A stretch of 64,000 nt of DNA from Prevotella sp. E13-27 (lineage in GTDB: Bacteria; Bacteroidota; Bacteroidia; Bacteroidales; Bacteroidaceae). The stretch spans positions 806,001-870,000 of the forward strand of contig NZ_JALPSC010000002.1 in NCBI RefSeq assembly GCF_023217965.1, in the 5' to 3' direction. The translations under genes were made by a program, and so were the position numbers. The notes below the pieces were generated by a model. That model made no database searches and was not told the DNA's origin. It was given only the letters and a program-made list of their open reading frames with translations. Shown piece by piece: positions 52,220 through 60,929 of this stretch (within the stretch, counting starts at the first letter, position 1; the number at the start of each line of letters is the position of its first letter).

Positions 52220-53077
52220 ATGGATTATAAGAGAGTGTTTGAGACTATGGTTAGCGAGACCGCTAAGTATCTCAAAGAGAGCAATCTTAAGACTATGGTG
52301 CTCGGTCTGTCAGGTGGTATCGACTCCACCGTCACATCTGCCATCTGCTACGAGGTAGTTAAGCGCAATCCCGAGTGCGGGTTCAAGTTCATTGGCGTTA
52401 GTCTGCCATGTTCTACCAACAGTCGCGAAGAAAATGATTCTGCCTACGCGTCTATGCAGGCATTCTGTTCAGAGGGATGGGTTGAGAATCTTCAGAAGGA
52501 ATATCTGCTGATGAAGGCTACTTGTGAGCAGCGTTACCCTTCTACTCACATCTCACAGGGCAACATCAAGGCTCGCCTGCGCATGATCTATCTCTATAAC
52601 CTGGCTTCAGTAACTGGTGGTCTGGTCATGGATACCGACAATCTCACTGAGCACTATCTCGGTTTCTGGACCATTCATGGCGACGTGGCCGACTACAATC
52701 CCATTGGCGGTCTGTGGAAACACGAGGTCTATGAGCTCTGCAAGTATCTCTTCACTGAGGTCTATACCGATGTCGATGACTGGAAATACAAGGCCCTGCG
52801 AGCAGGCTATGGCATCACTCCTACCGATGGCAACGGTGTAGCTGCCGGTGGCGACATGGCTCAGATAGCTCCTGGCCACACCTACGAGGAGGTTGACGAT
52901 ATTCTAAACACCTACCTTCAGACAAAAGACCAGCCAGAGCAGCTTAAAAAAGAACTTGACCGAATGAATGCCGCCTATGGTGCCGACACCGTTGAGCGCG
53001 TGCTCAAGCGCCATCACGGCTCAGAGTTCAAGCGCCGTCGCATGCCACTCCTTATCGAACGTTCACTATACGAATAA
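52220..53077 (+). CDS. nadE: NAD synthetase (ammonia-dependent)
   Basis: Amidates nicotinic acid adenine dinucleotide to NAD. The 285-residue protein has only the synthetase domain, so it uses ammonia (glutaminase-fused forms are over 500 residues). The ATP-binding motif L-S-G-G-I-D-S-T is at about 30-37, and the later N-I-K-A-R-L-R-M-I-Y-L-Y, T-D-N-L-T-E-H-Y-L-G-F and D-G-N-G-V-A-A-G-G segments form the substrate pocket. nadC lies elsewhere in this window at 60930, a different step of the same pathway. Confidence 0.92.
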   Translation: MDYKRVFETMVSETAKYLKESNLKTMVLGLSGGIDSTVTSAICYEVVKRNPECGFKFIGVSLPCSTNSREENDSAYASMQAFCSEGWVENLQKEYLLMKATCEQRYPSTHISQGNIKARLRMIYLYNLASVTGGLVMDTDNLTEHYLGFWTIHGDVADYNPIGGLWKHEVYELCKYLFTEVYTDVDDWKYKALRAGYGITPTDGNGVAAGGDMAQIAPGHTYEEVDDILNTYLQTKDQPEQLKKELDRMNAAYGADTVERVLKRHHGSEFKRRRMPLLIERSLYE

Positions 53078-53090
53078 TTTTTTTGGGGAA

Positions 53091-53166
53091 AAAATGGTTA
53101 TCACATTAAACCTTTATTCTTGACAAGCGTCATAAAGACATAAAGTGTAAATTTGATAACCATTTT
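53091..53166 (+). repeat. Inverted repeat surrounding the promoter of the outer-membrane barrel gene
   Basis: Perfect 13-base arms AAAATGGTTATCA (53091-53103) and TGATAACCATTTT (53154-53166) lie 50 bases apart. The downstream arm overlaps the -7 element TAAATTTG (53148-53155); between them CTTTAT...ATAAAG forms a second, bulged pairing. It looks like a pair of operator sites or a looping site. Confidence 0.5.
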
Positions 53167-53175
53167 CCATATTTT

Positions 53176-56100
53176 ATGAAACGACTATTTCTGCTTATGA
53201 CTGTCTTGCTTGTGGCAGTAGTTTCTATTCAGGCACAACACACCGTCACTGGTAATGTTATTGACAGCGACGAGAAACAACCCGTAATACAAGCCACCGT
53301 TTCGCTGTTGAAGACCGACAGCACCCTTGTTGCCAATGCTGTTACCAACGTCAATGGCGTGTTCACCGTTACGGCAAAGGAAAATGGAAATCACCTTCTT
53401 CGTGTTACCTATGTCGGCTACAAGACCGTTTACAAGAAAGTGGTTGTAGGCGACAAGCCAGTTCATGTTGGCACCATGACCATAGCTCCCGATGCTGTGA
53501 TGCTTAAGGGTGCCGAGGTTGTTAAGCACCTGGCCAAGGTTACCACTAAGGACGATACCATCATCTTCAATGCTGCCGCCTATCGCACACCCGAAGGCTC
53601 CGTTGTAGAGGAACTTGTGAAGAAGCTCCCTGGTGCTGAGATTGGCGACGACGGAAGCATCAAGATCAACGGCAAGACCGTTCAGAAGATTAAGGTCGAT
53701 GGACGCGAGTTCATGACCGGCGACACCAAGACCGCCATCAAGAACCTGCCAACATCCATTGTTGACCGCATCAAGACCTACGATGAGAAGAGCGACCTGA
53801 GCCGTGTGACAGGTATCGACGATGGCAATGAGCAGCTCGTGCTCGACTTCGGACTGAAGCGTGGCATGAACCGTGGCATGTTTGCCAACATCGATGTTGC
53901 CGCAGGCACCAAGGACCGCTATTCAGCTCGCGGCATGGCAGCCATGATGAAAGACGAGTGGCGCGTCATGGGCTTTGGCAATATGAATAACACCAACGAC
54001 ATGGGCTTCGGCGGTGGCGGCGGTGGCGGACGCTTTGGCGGAGGCGGTCGCAACGGTCTGCAGGCCTCTAAGATGGGAGCTGTGAACTTTAACTACGAAG
54101 ACCCGAAGAAGCTGAAATGGGACGGCTCCGTGCGCTGGAACCATAGCGACGGCGATGTGTGGAGCCGCCGTTCATCAGAGAACTTCGTTGCCAAGACCGG
54201 ATCGTTTTCAGAGTCTTTGAACCAGAACTTCTCTCGCTCTAACTCATGGAATGCCCAGATGCGCGTTGAGTGGACGCCCGACACCCTGTGGAACTTCAGC
54301 CTCCGTCCTACATGGAGCTACTCCACAAACGACGGCTCTTCTACCAGCGGCTCTGCCACATTCAGCAGCGATCCCTACACATACACCACTTCCACTAACG
54401 ACATTGCCTCCATCGTGTCAACGATGCTTGGCCTTGACTCCACCTTCGTGGTCAACCAGCGTCAGAACGGAAGTCTCTCCTACAGCGACTCAAAGCGCTT
54501 CGGAGGAACTCTCCAGATAAACCGCAAGCTGGGCAGCACTGGTCGTAACATCACCTTCCAGTCAGGCTTGAACTACAGCGAAGGTGCCTCAGAGTCGTTC
54601 TCGCGCAGCCTCGTGAACCTGTACCAGTTGGCCACAGGCGACTCTACCTACCAGCGCAATCGCTACAACGTTACACCTCAGAAGAACTACAACTATAACG
54701 TTCGCCTCACTTATAGCGAGCCCATCTTCAAGGCCACGTTCCTGCAGTTCAGCTATAACTTCCAGTACAGCTTCACTAAGAGCGACCGCTCTACTTATGA
54801 CTTCTGGAACGAGAGCGACCCCACCCGCCGCTATGACATGTCGGCCATTTCACCCGACTACCGCCAGTGGGGCATGGTGTTCAACGCTCTCGGAGGCCAC
54901 ACCTACGACGAGTTCCTCGACACGAGCCTGAGCCGATTCTCACAGTATAAGAACTATACTCATACAGCCGAGATCATGCTCCGTGTCATTCGCGAGAAAT
55001 ATAACTTCAACGTTGGCGTTCAGGTAGTGCCACAGGCATCAGAGTTCACCTACCGCTACCTCTCTACCGACACCGTCACCAATCGCACCGTTGTCAACTG
55101 GAGTCCAACAGCCAACTTCCGCTGGAAGCTCAGCGAGCGCGGCAACATGCGCTTCGAGTATCGCGGAAATACCAGTCAGCCGTCTATGAGCGACCTGCTG
55201 CCTATCACCGACAACAGCGACCCTCTCCACATCACAAGTGGTAACCCGGGGTTGAAGCCATCGTTCACCCAGCGTTTGTCTTGGCGCTACAACGACTTCT
55301 TTGAGCGTCATCAGCAGTTCATCTTCGCCAACATCAATTTCTCTACCACGAGCAACGCTGTTGCCAATATGGTCAAATATGATCCCACTACCGGTGGAAG
55401 CACGTCGCGTCCTGAGAACATCAACGGCAACTGGAACATTGGCAGCAATCTCACCTTCAATACTGCCCTCGACACCATTGGCCGCTATAACATCAACACC
55501 TCTACCGATGCCAGCTATGCCAACCGTGCAGGCTATATCGACATCAATCGCGATGGCAACATAAGCAAGATGACCACCCAGACCACCACCCTCGCTGAAC
55601 GTCTTGGTGCCAGCTACCGCAACGACTGGTTCGAGTTCGAGGTCAACGGCCGCGTGCAGTACAACTACTCTTACAACGCTCTGCAGCCCAACTCTAACCT
55701 CAACACGTGGAACTTCAACTACGGCTTCAATACCACTCTTCAGGCACCTTGGGGCATGCAGTTCACCACTTCGCTCAACATGTCGTCACGTCGTGGATTC
55801 AGCGATGCTGCTGCCAACACCAACGAGCTCATCTGGAACGCCCAGATCTCACAGAGCTTCCTCACGGGTAAGCCGCTCTCTATTCGTCTTGAGTTCTACG
55901 ACATCCTGCGTCAGCAGTCTAACTTCTCGCGCGCCATCGATGCCATGTCGCGTACCGATAACTGGTACAACTCTATCAATAGCTACGTCATGCTCCACGC
56001 CACCTATCGTCTGAACCTCTTCGGTACAAAGGAGATGCGTCAGTCCATGCGCATGGGTCCTGGCGGTCCTGACGGAGGTCGTGGTGGTAATCGTGGTGGT

Positions 56101-56178
56101 AATCGCGGAGGCAACCGTGGCGGCACTCGTGGAGGAGGCTTCCCTGGCGGTGGCTTCGGAGGTCCTGGCCGTTTCTAA
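53176..56178 (+). CDS. Outer-membrane beta-barrel receptor with CarboxypepD-like N-terminus and Gly-rich tail
   Basis: A 1000-residue outer-membrane protein. Signal peptide 1-20 (cut after I-Q-A), a carboxypeptidase-regulatory-like domain (about 22-105, T-V-T-G-N-V-I-D-S), a plug-like region (about 108-235; K-L-P-G-A-E-I, D-G-S-I-K-I-N-G-K-T-V) and a barrel of the OMP_b-brl_3 type. There is no TonB box I can see. Two Gly-rich stretches stand out: residues about 277-294 in a loop and the last 40 residues, with repeated R-G-G-N. It ends G-R-F rather than a normal last strand. Not beside a SusD partner. Ligand unknown. Confidence 0.85.
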   Translation: MKRLFLLMTVLLVAVVSIQAQHTVTGNVIDSDEKQPVIQATVSLLKTDSTLVANAVTNVNGVFTVTAKENGNHLLRVTYVGYKTVYKKVVVGDKPVHVGTMTIAPDAVMLKGAEVVKHLAKVTTKDDTIIFNAAAYRTPEGSVVEELVKKLPGAEIGDDGSIKINGKTVQKIKVDGREFMTGDTKTAIKNLPTSIVDRIKTYDEKSDLSRVTGIDDGNEQLVLDFGLKRGMNRGMFANIDVAAGTKDRYSARGMAAMMKDEWRVMGFGNMNNTNDMGFGGGGGGGRFGGGGRNGLQASKMGAVNFNYEDPKKLKWDGSVRWNHSDGDVWSRRSSENFVAKTGSFSESLNQNFSRSNSWNAQMRVEWTPDTLWNFSLRPTWSYSTNDGSSTSGSATFSSDPYTYTTSTNDIASIVSTMLGLDSTFVVNQRQNGSLSYSDSKRFGGTLQINRKLGSTGRNITFQSGLNYSEGASESFSRSLVNLYQLATGDSTYQRNRYNVTPQKNYNYNVRLTYSEPIFKATFLQFSYNFQYSFTKSDRSTYDFWNESDPTRRYDMSAISPDYRQWGMVFNALGGHTYDEFLDTSLSRFSQYKNYTHTAEIMLRVIREKYNFNVGVQVVPQASEFTYRYLSTDTVTNRTVVNWSPTANFRWKLSERGNMRFEYRGNTSQPSMSDLLPITDNSDPLHITSGNPGLKPSFTQRLSWRYNDFFERHQQFIFANINFSTTSNAVANMVKYDPTTGGSTSRPENINGNWNIGSNLTFNTALDTIGRYNINTSTDASYANRAGYIDINRDGNISKMTTQTTTLAERLGASYRNDWFEFEVNGRVQYNYSYNALQPNSNLNTWNFNYGFNTTLQAPWGMQFTTSLNMSSRRGFSDAAANTNELIWNAQISQSFLTGKPLSIRLEFYDILRQQSNFSRAIDAMSRTDNWYNSINSYVMLHATYRLNLFGTKEMRQSMRMGPGGPDGGRGGNRGGNRGGNRGGTRGGGFPGGGFGGPGRF

Positions 56179-56208
56179 ACGATAATTCCCATTTAATCAT
56201 AAAACAAT

Positions 56209-56245
56209 CAACGGGCTGAACTCATGTTTCAGCCCGTTGTTTTTG
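56209..56245 (+). terminator. Terminator of the outer-membrane barrel gene
   Basis: CAACGGGCTGAA and TTCAGCCCGTTG pair perfectly (12 bases, 7-base loop), followed by TTTTTG. Confidence 0.85.
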
Positions 56246-56274
56246 TTTCCAGTCTAACCTCTCACTTCTTACCT

Positions 56275-56337
56275 CTACTTAATCACCACCTTCTTGCCTT
56301 CGTGGATATAGATGCCCTTCTGTGTAGGCTTGTCGTC
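56275..56337 (-). pseudogene. Remnant of a secreted protein C-terminus
   Basis: The minus strand encodes D-K-P-T-Q-K-G-I-Y-I-H-E-G-K-K-V-V-I-K-stop. The K-G-I-Y-I-x-x-G-K-K-V-V-I-K ending is common at the C-terminus of secreted Prevotella and Bacteroides proteins. Upstream the frame turns into Arg- and Cys-rich nonsense, so only the tail remains. Confidence 0.5.
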
Positions 56338-56339
56338 TC

Positions 56340-56427
56340 GAGGGCGGATATCTGGTCGACGGAAGCGGAAGCGGCAATGGTGGCGGCAACGACACGCCAG
56401 GCGGAGCTATTGAGGAAGAGCCGTAAA
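56340..56427 (+). pseudogene. Remnant of a Gly-rich protein C-terminus, perhaps HU-like
   Basis: The plus strand reads E-G-G-Y-L-V-D-G-S-G-S-G-N-G-G-G-N-D-T-P and ends I-E-E-E-P-stop, with a stop 15 bases before it and no start. Acid-Gly-Ser tails of this type end HU-like proteins that usually stand just before smalltalk genes. Only the tail remains. Confidence 0.45.
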
Positions 56428-56567
56428 ACCTAAAACCCACCCCTTCCATTCTTGGACGAGCCAAGCGTCGCAAGCGCCGAGCGCCCGAGGGGAGGGGGAT
56501 GAGTTAGAAAAGAACGCGAGAAAAAAATCCGTGAAATTCGTGAAATCCGTTGTTAAAGAAGATAGCT

Positions 56568-56669
56568 ATGAAGAACGAAACGTGGAAATTTATTTTGCAG
56601 ATGCTCGCGGCGATACTTACCGCGATAGCAACAAGCCTCGGAGTGCAAAGCTGCATGACGATGATGTAA
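56568..56669 (+). CDS. Smalltalk protein (33 residues)
   Basis: A tiny membrane peptide: M-K-N-E-T-W-K-F-I-L-Q-M-L then a hydrophobic stretch A-A-I-L-T-A-I-A-T-S-L-G-V-Q-S-C. This is the smalltalk family, short Bacteroidales peptides with an N-terminal W-K and a T-A-I-A-T motif followed by G-V-x-S-C. The family usually lies between an HU-like DNA-binding gene and an N-acetylmuramoyl-L-alanine amidase gene; only a possible HU-like remnant remains upstream, and no amidase follows. A purine-rich TAAAGAAGATAG precedes the ATG. Role unknown. Confidence 0.8.
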   Translation: MKNETWKFILQMLAAILTAIATSLGVQSCMTMM

Positions 56670-56673
56670 ACAT

Positions 56674-56709
56674 AAAAAACGTCCATTCGGTTTGAATGGA
56701 CGTTTTTTT
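56674..56709. terminator. Bidirectional terminator between the smalltalk and mutB genes
   Basis: AAAAAACGTCCATTC and GAATGGACGTTTTTT form a perfect 15-base stem with a 5-base loop. Both strands end in a T run, so it can stop transcription from both sides. Confidence 0.85.
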
Positions 56710-56726
56710 ATGGATGATAATAATAC

Positions 56727-58892
56727 TTACTCCTTGTCAAGGAGAATCTTCATCATTGTCACGGCACTATAGGCAACACTTGTGCCAGGACCGAAGATGG
56801 CAGCAACACCAGCCTTGTAGAGGAAATCGTAGTCTTGCGCAGGAATAACGCCTCCGGCAATAACCATGATATCCTCGCGACCGAGCTTCTTCAACTCTTC
56901 AATGAGCTGAGGAATGAGTGTTTTATGTCCAGCTGCAAGCGATGAAGCGCCTACAATATGAACATCGTTCTCTACTGCCTCACGTGCGGCTTCCTCTGGT
57001 GTCTGGAACAATGGTCCCATGTCAACATCAAAGCCACAGTCAGCATAGCCAGTAGCTACAACCTTTGCACCGCGGTCGTGACCGTCCTGTCCCATCTTTG
57101 CAACAAAGATACGCGGACGGCGACCTTCCTTCTTAGCGAACTCTTCCGTGAGCTGACAAGCCAACTCAAATTCGCTGTCGTTCTTACTTTCTGATGAATA
57201 CACGCCTGAAATAGTTCTAATTACTGCTTTATAACGACCTACGATCTCTTCGCAGGCATCTGAAATCTCACCCAGAGTACAACGCAGCTGAGCGGCCTTG
57301 ACAGCAAGGTCGAGAAGGTTATTCTCTGACTTGCGACCTTCCTTGAAATCGCGGACACAATCCGTGATTGCCTTGAGTGCAGCCTGACAAGCGGCCTCGT
57401 CGCGAGTAGAGCGAACCTGCTTAAGGCTCTCTTCCTGCTGCTTGCGTACAGCGGTGTTATCTACCTCGAGGATATCGATAGGATCCTCGTGCTCCAAGCG
57501 ATACTTGTTGGTACCAACGATGGTCTGGACGCCACTATCAATACGAGCCTGAGTACGGGCTGCAGCCTCCTCGATACGCATCTTTGGCAGACCAGTCTCA
57601 ATGGCCTTAGCCATACCGCCCAGTTTCTCAATCTCCTGGATATGCTCCCAAGCCTTGTGAACCAGTTCGTTGGTCAGAGTCTCAACATAATAAGAACCTG
57701 CCCATGGGTCAATCTGCTTGCACACCTTAGTCTCGTTCTGAATATAGATCTGGGTGTTACGAGCGATACGAGCCGAGAAGTCGGTAGGCAGAGCGATAGC
57801 CTCGTCGAGGGCGTTGGTATGGAGCGACTGAGTATGACCCAGCACAGCTGCCATAGCCTCGATACAGGTACGGCCCACGTTGTTGAAGGGGTCCTGCTCT
57901 GTCAATGACCAACCTGATGTCTGTGAGTGGGTACGCAGGGCCAGCGACTTAGGATTCTTAGCACCGAAGCTCTTCACAATCTTAGCCCACAACAGTCGGC
58001 CAGCACGCATCTTGGCAATCTCCATGAAGTGGTTCATACCAATAGCCCAGAAGAACGAGAGACGAGGTGCGAAAGCATCCACATCGATACCAGCATTAAC
58101 ACCAGTACGCAGGTAGTCCATACCATCGGCCAAGGTGTAAGCCAACTCGATATCGGCAGTAGCACCAGCCTCCTGCATGTGATAACCTGAGATAGAGATG
58201 CTGTTGAACTTAGGCATCTTCTGCGAGGTATATTCGAAGATATCGGCGATAATCTTCATTGAGAATGCAGGGGGATAGATATAGGTGTTACGCACCATGA
58301 ACTCCTTCAGAATATCGTTCTGAATGGTACCTGCCATTTCTTCTAATTGAGCGCCCTGCTCCAGACCTGCTACGATGTAGAATGCCAGGATAGGCAGCAC
58401 GGCACCGTTCATGGTCATAGAAACCGACATCTTGTTCAAGGGGATACCGCTGAAGAGCACCTTCATGTTCTCCTCGTTACAGATTGATACGCCAGCCTTA
58501 CCTACATCGCCCACAACACGTGGGTTGTCAGGGTCGTAACCGCGATGAGTAGGCAGGTCGAATGCTACAGACAGACCTTTCTGACCAGAAGCCAAATTAC
58601 GGCGATAGAATGCATTTGACTCTTCAGCTGTAGAGAATCCGGCATACTGACGGATGGTCCAGGGCTTGAAGGGGTACATCATCGAATACGGACCACGCAG
58701 ATATGGAGGGATACCAGCTGTAAAGTCGAGGTGCTCCATACCCTCAAGATCTTCCTTTGTATAAACTGGGCGAACCTCGATGTGCTCTGGGGTTTTCCAG
58801 TTGGCCTCAATATTATTGTCTTTAATCCACTTGGCACCATCCTGAGTCTTGATGCCTGCATAGATATCAATATCTTTAAATTGTTTTCTCAT
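56727..58892 (-). CDS. mutB: Methylmalonyl-CoA mutase, large (B12-binding) subunit
   Basis: Adenosylcobalamin-dependent mutase of 721 residues interconverting succinyl-CoA and (R)-methylmalonyl-CoA, the carbon-skeleton step of the succinate-propionate route. The TIM barrel fills about 1-560 ([16 protein letters not shown]) and the B12 domain carries G-Q-D-G-H-D-R-G with the cobalt-ligand histidine. The motif S-x-L and G-G follow near the end. A REP-like palindrome pair separates it from mutA by 132 bases. No riboswitch is seen. Confidence 0.95.
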   Translation of the reverse strand: MRKQFKDIDIYAGIKTQDGAKWIKDNNIEANWKTPEHIEVRPVYTKEDLEGMEHLDFTAGIPPYLRGPYSMMYPFKPWTIRQYAGFSTAEESNAFYRRNLASGQKGLSVAFDLPTHRGYDPDNPRVVGDVGKAGVSICNEENMKVLFSGIPLNKMSVSMTMNGAVLPILAFYIVAGLEQGAQLEEMAGTIQNDILKEFMVRNTYIYPPAFSMKIIADIFEYTSQKMPKFNSISISGYHMQEAGATADIELAYTLADGMDYLRTGVNAGIDVDAFAPRLSFFWAIGMNHFMEIAKMRAGRLLWAKIVKSFGAKNPKSLALRTHSQTSGWSLTEQDPFNNVGRTCIEAMAAVLGHTQSLHTNALDEAIALPTDFSARIARNTQIYIQNETKVCKQIDPWAGSYYVETLTNELVHKAWEHIQEIEKLGGMAKAIETGLPKMRIEEAAARTQARIDSGVQTIVGTNKYRLEHEDPIDILEVDNTAVRKQQEESLKQVRSTRDEAACQAALKAITDCVRDFKEGRKSENNLLDLAVKAAQLRCTLGEISDACEEIVGRYKAVIRTISGVYSSESKNDSEFELACQLTEEFAKKEGRRPRIFVAKMGQDGHDRGAKVVATGYADCGFDVDMGPLFQTPEEAAREAVENDVHIVGASSLAAGHKTLIPQLIEELKKLGREDIMVIAGGVIPAQDYDFLYKAGVAAIFGPGTSVAYSAVTMMKILLDKE

Positions 58893-58897
58893 AATTA

Positions 58898-59023
58898 GAC
58901 CCCCTCCCCGCTCCCCCTACAGGGGGAGAGTAGAATGTTAGTGGGGAGGATTCTACATTTTGTTTTTTGTTAATGTTTATCCCTGTAACCACTCCCTCCC
59001 TATAGGGAGGGTTGGGGAGGGTC
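58898..59023. repeat. Pair of oppositely oriented REP-like palindromes between mutA and mutB
   Basis: Copy A (58898-58931) has CTCCCCC-TACA-GGGGGAG; copy B (58990-59023) is inverted and has CCCTCCC-TATA-GGGAGGG. Both share the outline GACCC(C)CTCCCC...TA...GGGAG read in their own direction. Together they fill the whole space between the two genes: copy B ends two bases from the mutA stop codon. Confidence 0.7.
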
Positions 59024-59024
59024 T

Positions 59025-60887
59025 TTAGATACCTAATTTTTTATTATACTCTTTGAGAGTGTCAAGCACGTTACACTTAACATGAATGTAGTTCTCGATG
59101 CCAGCGGCCTTCAGGTCTTCCATGCAAGCAGGGGCACCAGCCACAACGAACATGGCACGTCCATTCAAGTATTTAAAGGCAGGGATAGCGTACTCGGCAT
59201 ATTCATCGTCAGAAGAACAGATGACAATGATATCAGCCTTTGCCTCGAGAGCAGCATCAACGCCCTCTTCTACTGTCTTGAAGCCAAGGTTGTCGATAAC
59301 CTTATATCCAGCGCAAGCCAGGAAGTTGCACGAGAACTGTGCACGAGCCTGACGCATGGCCAGATTACCAATGGTAAGCATGAAGGCTACGGGCACCTTT
59401 GTTTCCTCAGTATGAATGCGCAAATCCTCGAAGTCGGCAGCCAAACGGGTGCTTTCGATACCCTTGAAAGCAACTGTCTCCTCGCCCTGATGATGCACAC
59501 CGCCACAGCTGCAATGGTGCTTGTAGGCACGCTTACCTTCGCTCTTCTCAGTGAAGTTAGGGAACTGGTTGGTACCAAGGATAAACTCCTTACGCTTTGC
59601 AGCATCTCCATGACGCTTAACATTGGTAGCATTGATATCGTCTTGCACAGTACCTGCCTTAATAGCTGCAAGGAAACCTCCTTCTTCTTCAACTTTGAGG
59701 AAAATCTTCCAAGCCTCCTGAGCCAAAGCATTGGTGAGGTGCTCAATATAATAAGAACCTGCACCTGGATCGACGATACGGTCGAAATGGCTCTCCTCCT
59801 TGATGATGAGCTGCTGGTTGCGGGCGATACGCTCTGAGAAGTCGGTGGCCTCCTCGTAAGGAGCATCAAATGGTGTTACCACCATCGAGTGAACACTACC
59901 CAGGGCAGCACTCATAGCCTCGGTCTGCGAACGGAGAAGGTTGACGTAGGAATCAAACAATGTTTGATTGTACGTTGAGGTGGTAGCATTGATAATCATC
60001 TTGCAAGCACAGTCGCACTTAGGCTCGTACTGCTTCACAATCTGAGCCCAGAGCAGGCGGGCAGCGCGGAACTTAGCAATCTCCATGAAATAGTTCTCGC
60101 TGACGCCCATGTTAAACTTGATGCTCTTTGCTGCAAGGTCAGCATCTACGCCTGCATCGGTAAGCTGCTGCAGATACTCGTTACCCCAAGCCAACGCATA
60201 GCCTAACTCCTGAACGATGTAGGCACCTGCATTGTTAAGTGCATCGCTATGAACGCTAATACTGCGGAAGTTGGGATACTCCTTGAGCGACTCAGCCAGC
60301 TTAGGACCAAAGGCGAGCACAGGCGTTACATCCTTACCTGTCATCACAATCTTCCTCATGGGATCCCACTCTATCGAGCCAACAATCTTTTCCTTGTCGT
60401 AACCCTTCTTTGTCCAATAGGTCTTGAGGATTTCAGCAAGCTCAAGCGAATGGCGCTGACAGGTAGAGAAGTTTACCTCTATGCACTCGCAATAGATGCC
60501 ATCGAGCAGCGTCTCAACGGTATCCATGGAAACCAGCTTGCCTGGAATGTGGAAGCCAAGAGAGTCTATACCCTTGTTCAGGATGTCGAGTGCCTTGGCA
60601 TTAGCAGCCTTCGGGTCATCAACCTCGATATTCTGACGTATATACCACTCGTTAGAGTCCTTCTTGTTTCCACGAACAAATGGAAACTCACCTGGCAGAG
60701 CGTCAGGTGTTTTCAAGCCTTCCAAGTCTTCACGACGATAGAAAGGCTGAACATTGAATCCTTCGTTAGTTCTCCACACCAAGCGTTTCTGAAAGTCGGC
60801 TCCCTTCAAGTCAACCTCAATCTTGTCAAGCCATTCCTGGCGAGTCGGTGCAGCAAACTCTGTAAAAAGTTTTTCTCTGTTTGCCAT
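59025..60887 (-). CDS. mutA: Methylmalonyl-CoA mutase, small subunit
   Basis: Partner of MutB, 620 residues, with the mutase barrel but a B12-like domain that lacks the DxHxxG cobalt-binding motif (the corresponding region reads C-S-S-D-D-E-Y-A-E-Y-A). It opens L-F-T-E-F-A-A-P-T-R-Q-E-W. In this heterodimer only the large subunit binds the cofactor. A Cys/His segment H-H-C-S-C-G-G-V-H-H near residue 468 is an odd insertion in the linker. mutB follows it; nadC lies 43 bases upstream. Confidence 0.93.
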   Translation of the reverse strand: MANREKLFTEFAAPTRQEWLDKIEVDLKGADFQKRLVWRTNEGFNVQPFYRREDLEGLKTPDALPGEFPFVRGNKKDSNEWYIRQNIEVDDPKAANAKALDILNKGIDSLGFHIPGKLVSMDTVETLLDGIYCECIEVNFSTCQRHSLELAEILKTYWTKKGYDKEKIVGSIEWDPMRKIVMTGKDVTPVLAFGPKLAESLKEYPNFRSISVHSDALNNAGAYIVQELGYALAWGNEYLQQLTDAGVDADLAAKSIKFNMGVSENYFMEIAKFRAARLLWAQIVKQYEPKCDCACKMIINATTSTYNQTLFDSYVNLLRSQTEAMSAALGSVHSMVVTPFDAPYEEATDFSERIARNQQLIIKEESHFDRIVDPGAGSYYIEHLTNALAQEAWKIFLKVEEEGGFLAAIKAGTVQDDINATNVKRHGDAAKRKEFILGTNQFPNFTEKSEGKRAYKHHCSCGGVHHQGEETVAFKGIESTRLAADFEDLRIHTEETKVPVAFMLTIGNLAMRQARAQFSCNFLACAGYKVIDNLGFKTVEEGVDAALEAKADIIVICSSDDEYAEYAIPAFKYLNGRAMFVVAGAPACMEDLKAAGIENYIHVKCNVLDTLKEYNKKLGI

Positions 60888-60929
60888 AATTTTAGGTTTA
60901 AGAAAATTGGTTTATTATTAAGTATTGTA

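Larger units (their letters stand above)
56179..56567. other. Gene-poor stretch with terminator and gene remnants
   Basis: 389 bases. It begins with the barrel gene's terminator (56209-56245), then two abutting decayed fragments in opposite orientation (56275-56337 and 56340-56427). The rest is GC-rich, with a G-rich run around 56490, and TCCGTGAAATTCGTGAAATCCG before the smalltalk ATG. No intact gene. Confidence 0.65.

Noticed and set aside
53077..53100. T-run, GGGG, A-run after nadE as a terminator
   Set aside because: The stem would be only A:T pairs with a four-base loop; too weak without a GC core.
56430..56520. GC-rich, G-run region after the remnants as a gene or REP unit
   Set aside because: No open frame with coding character and no clear palindrome; it resembles the copies at 58.9 kb only in base composition.
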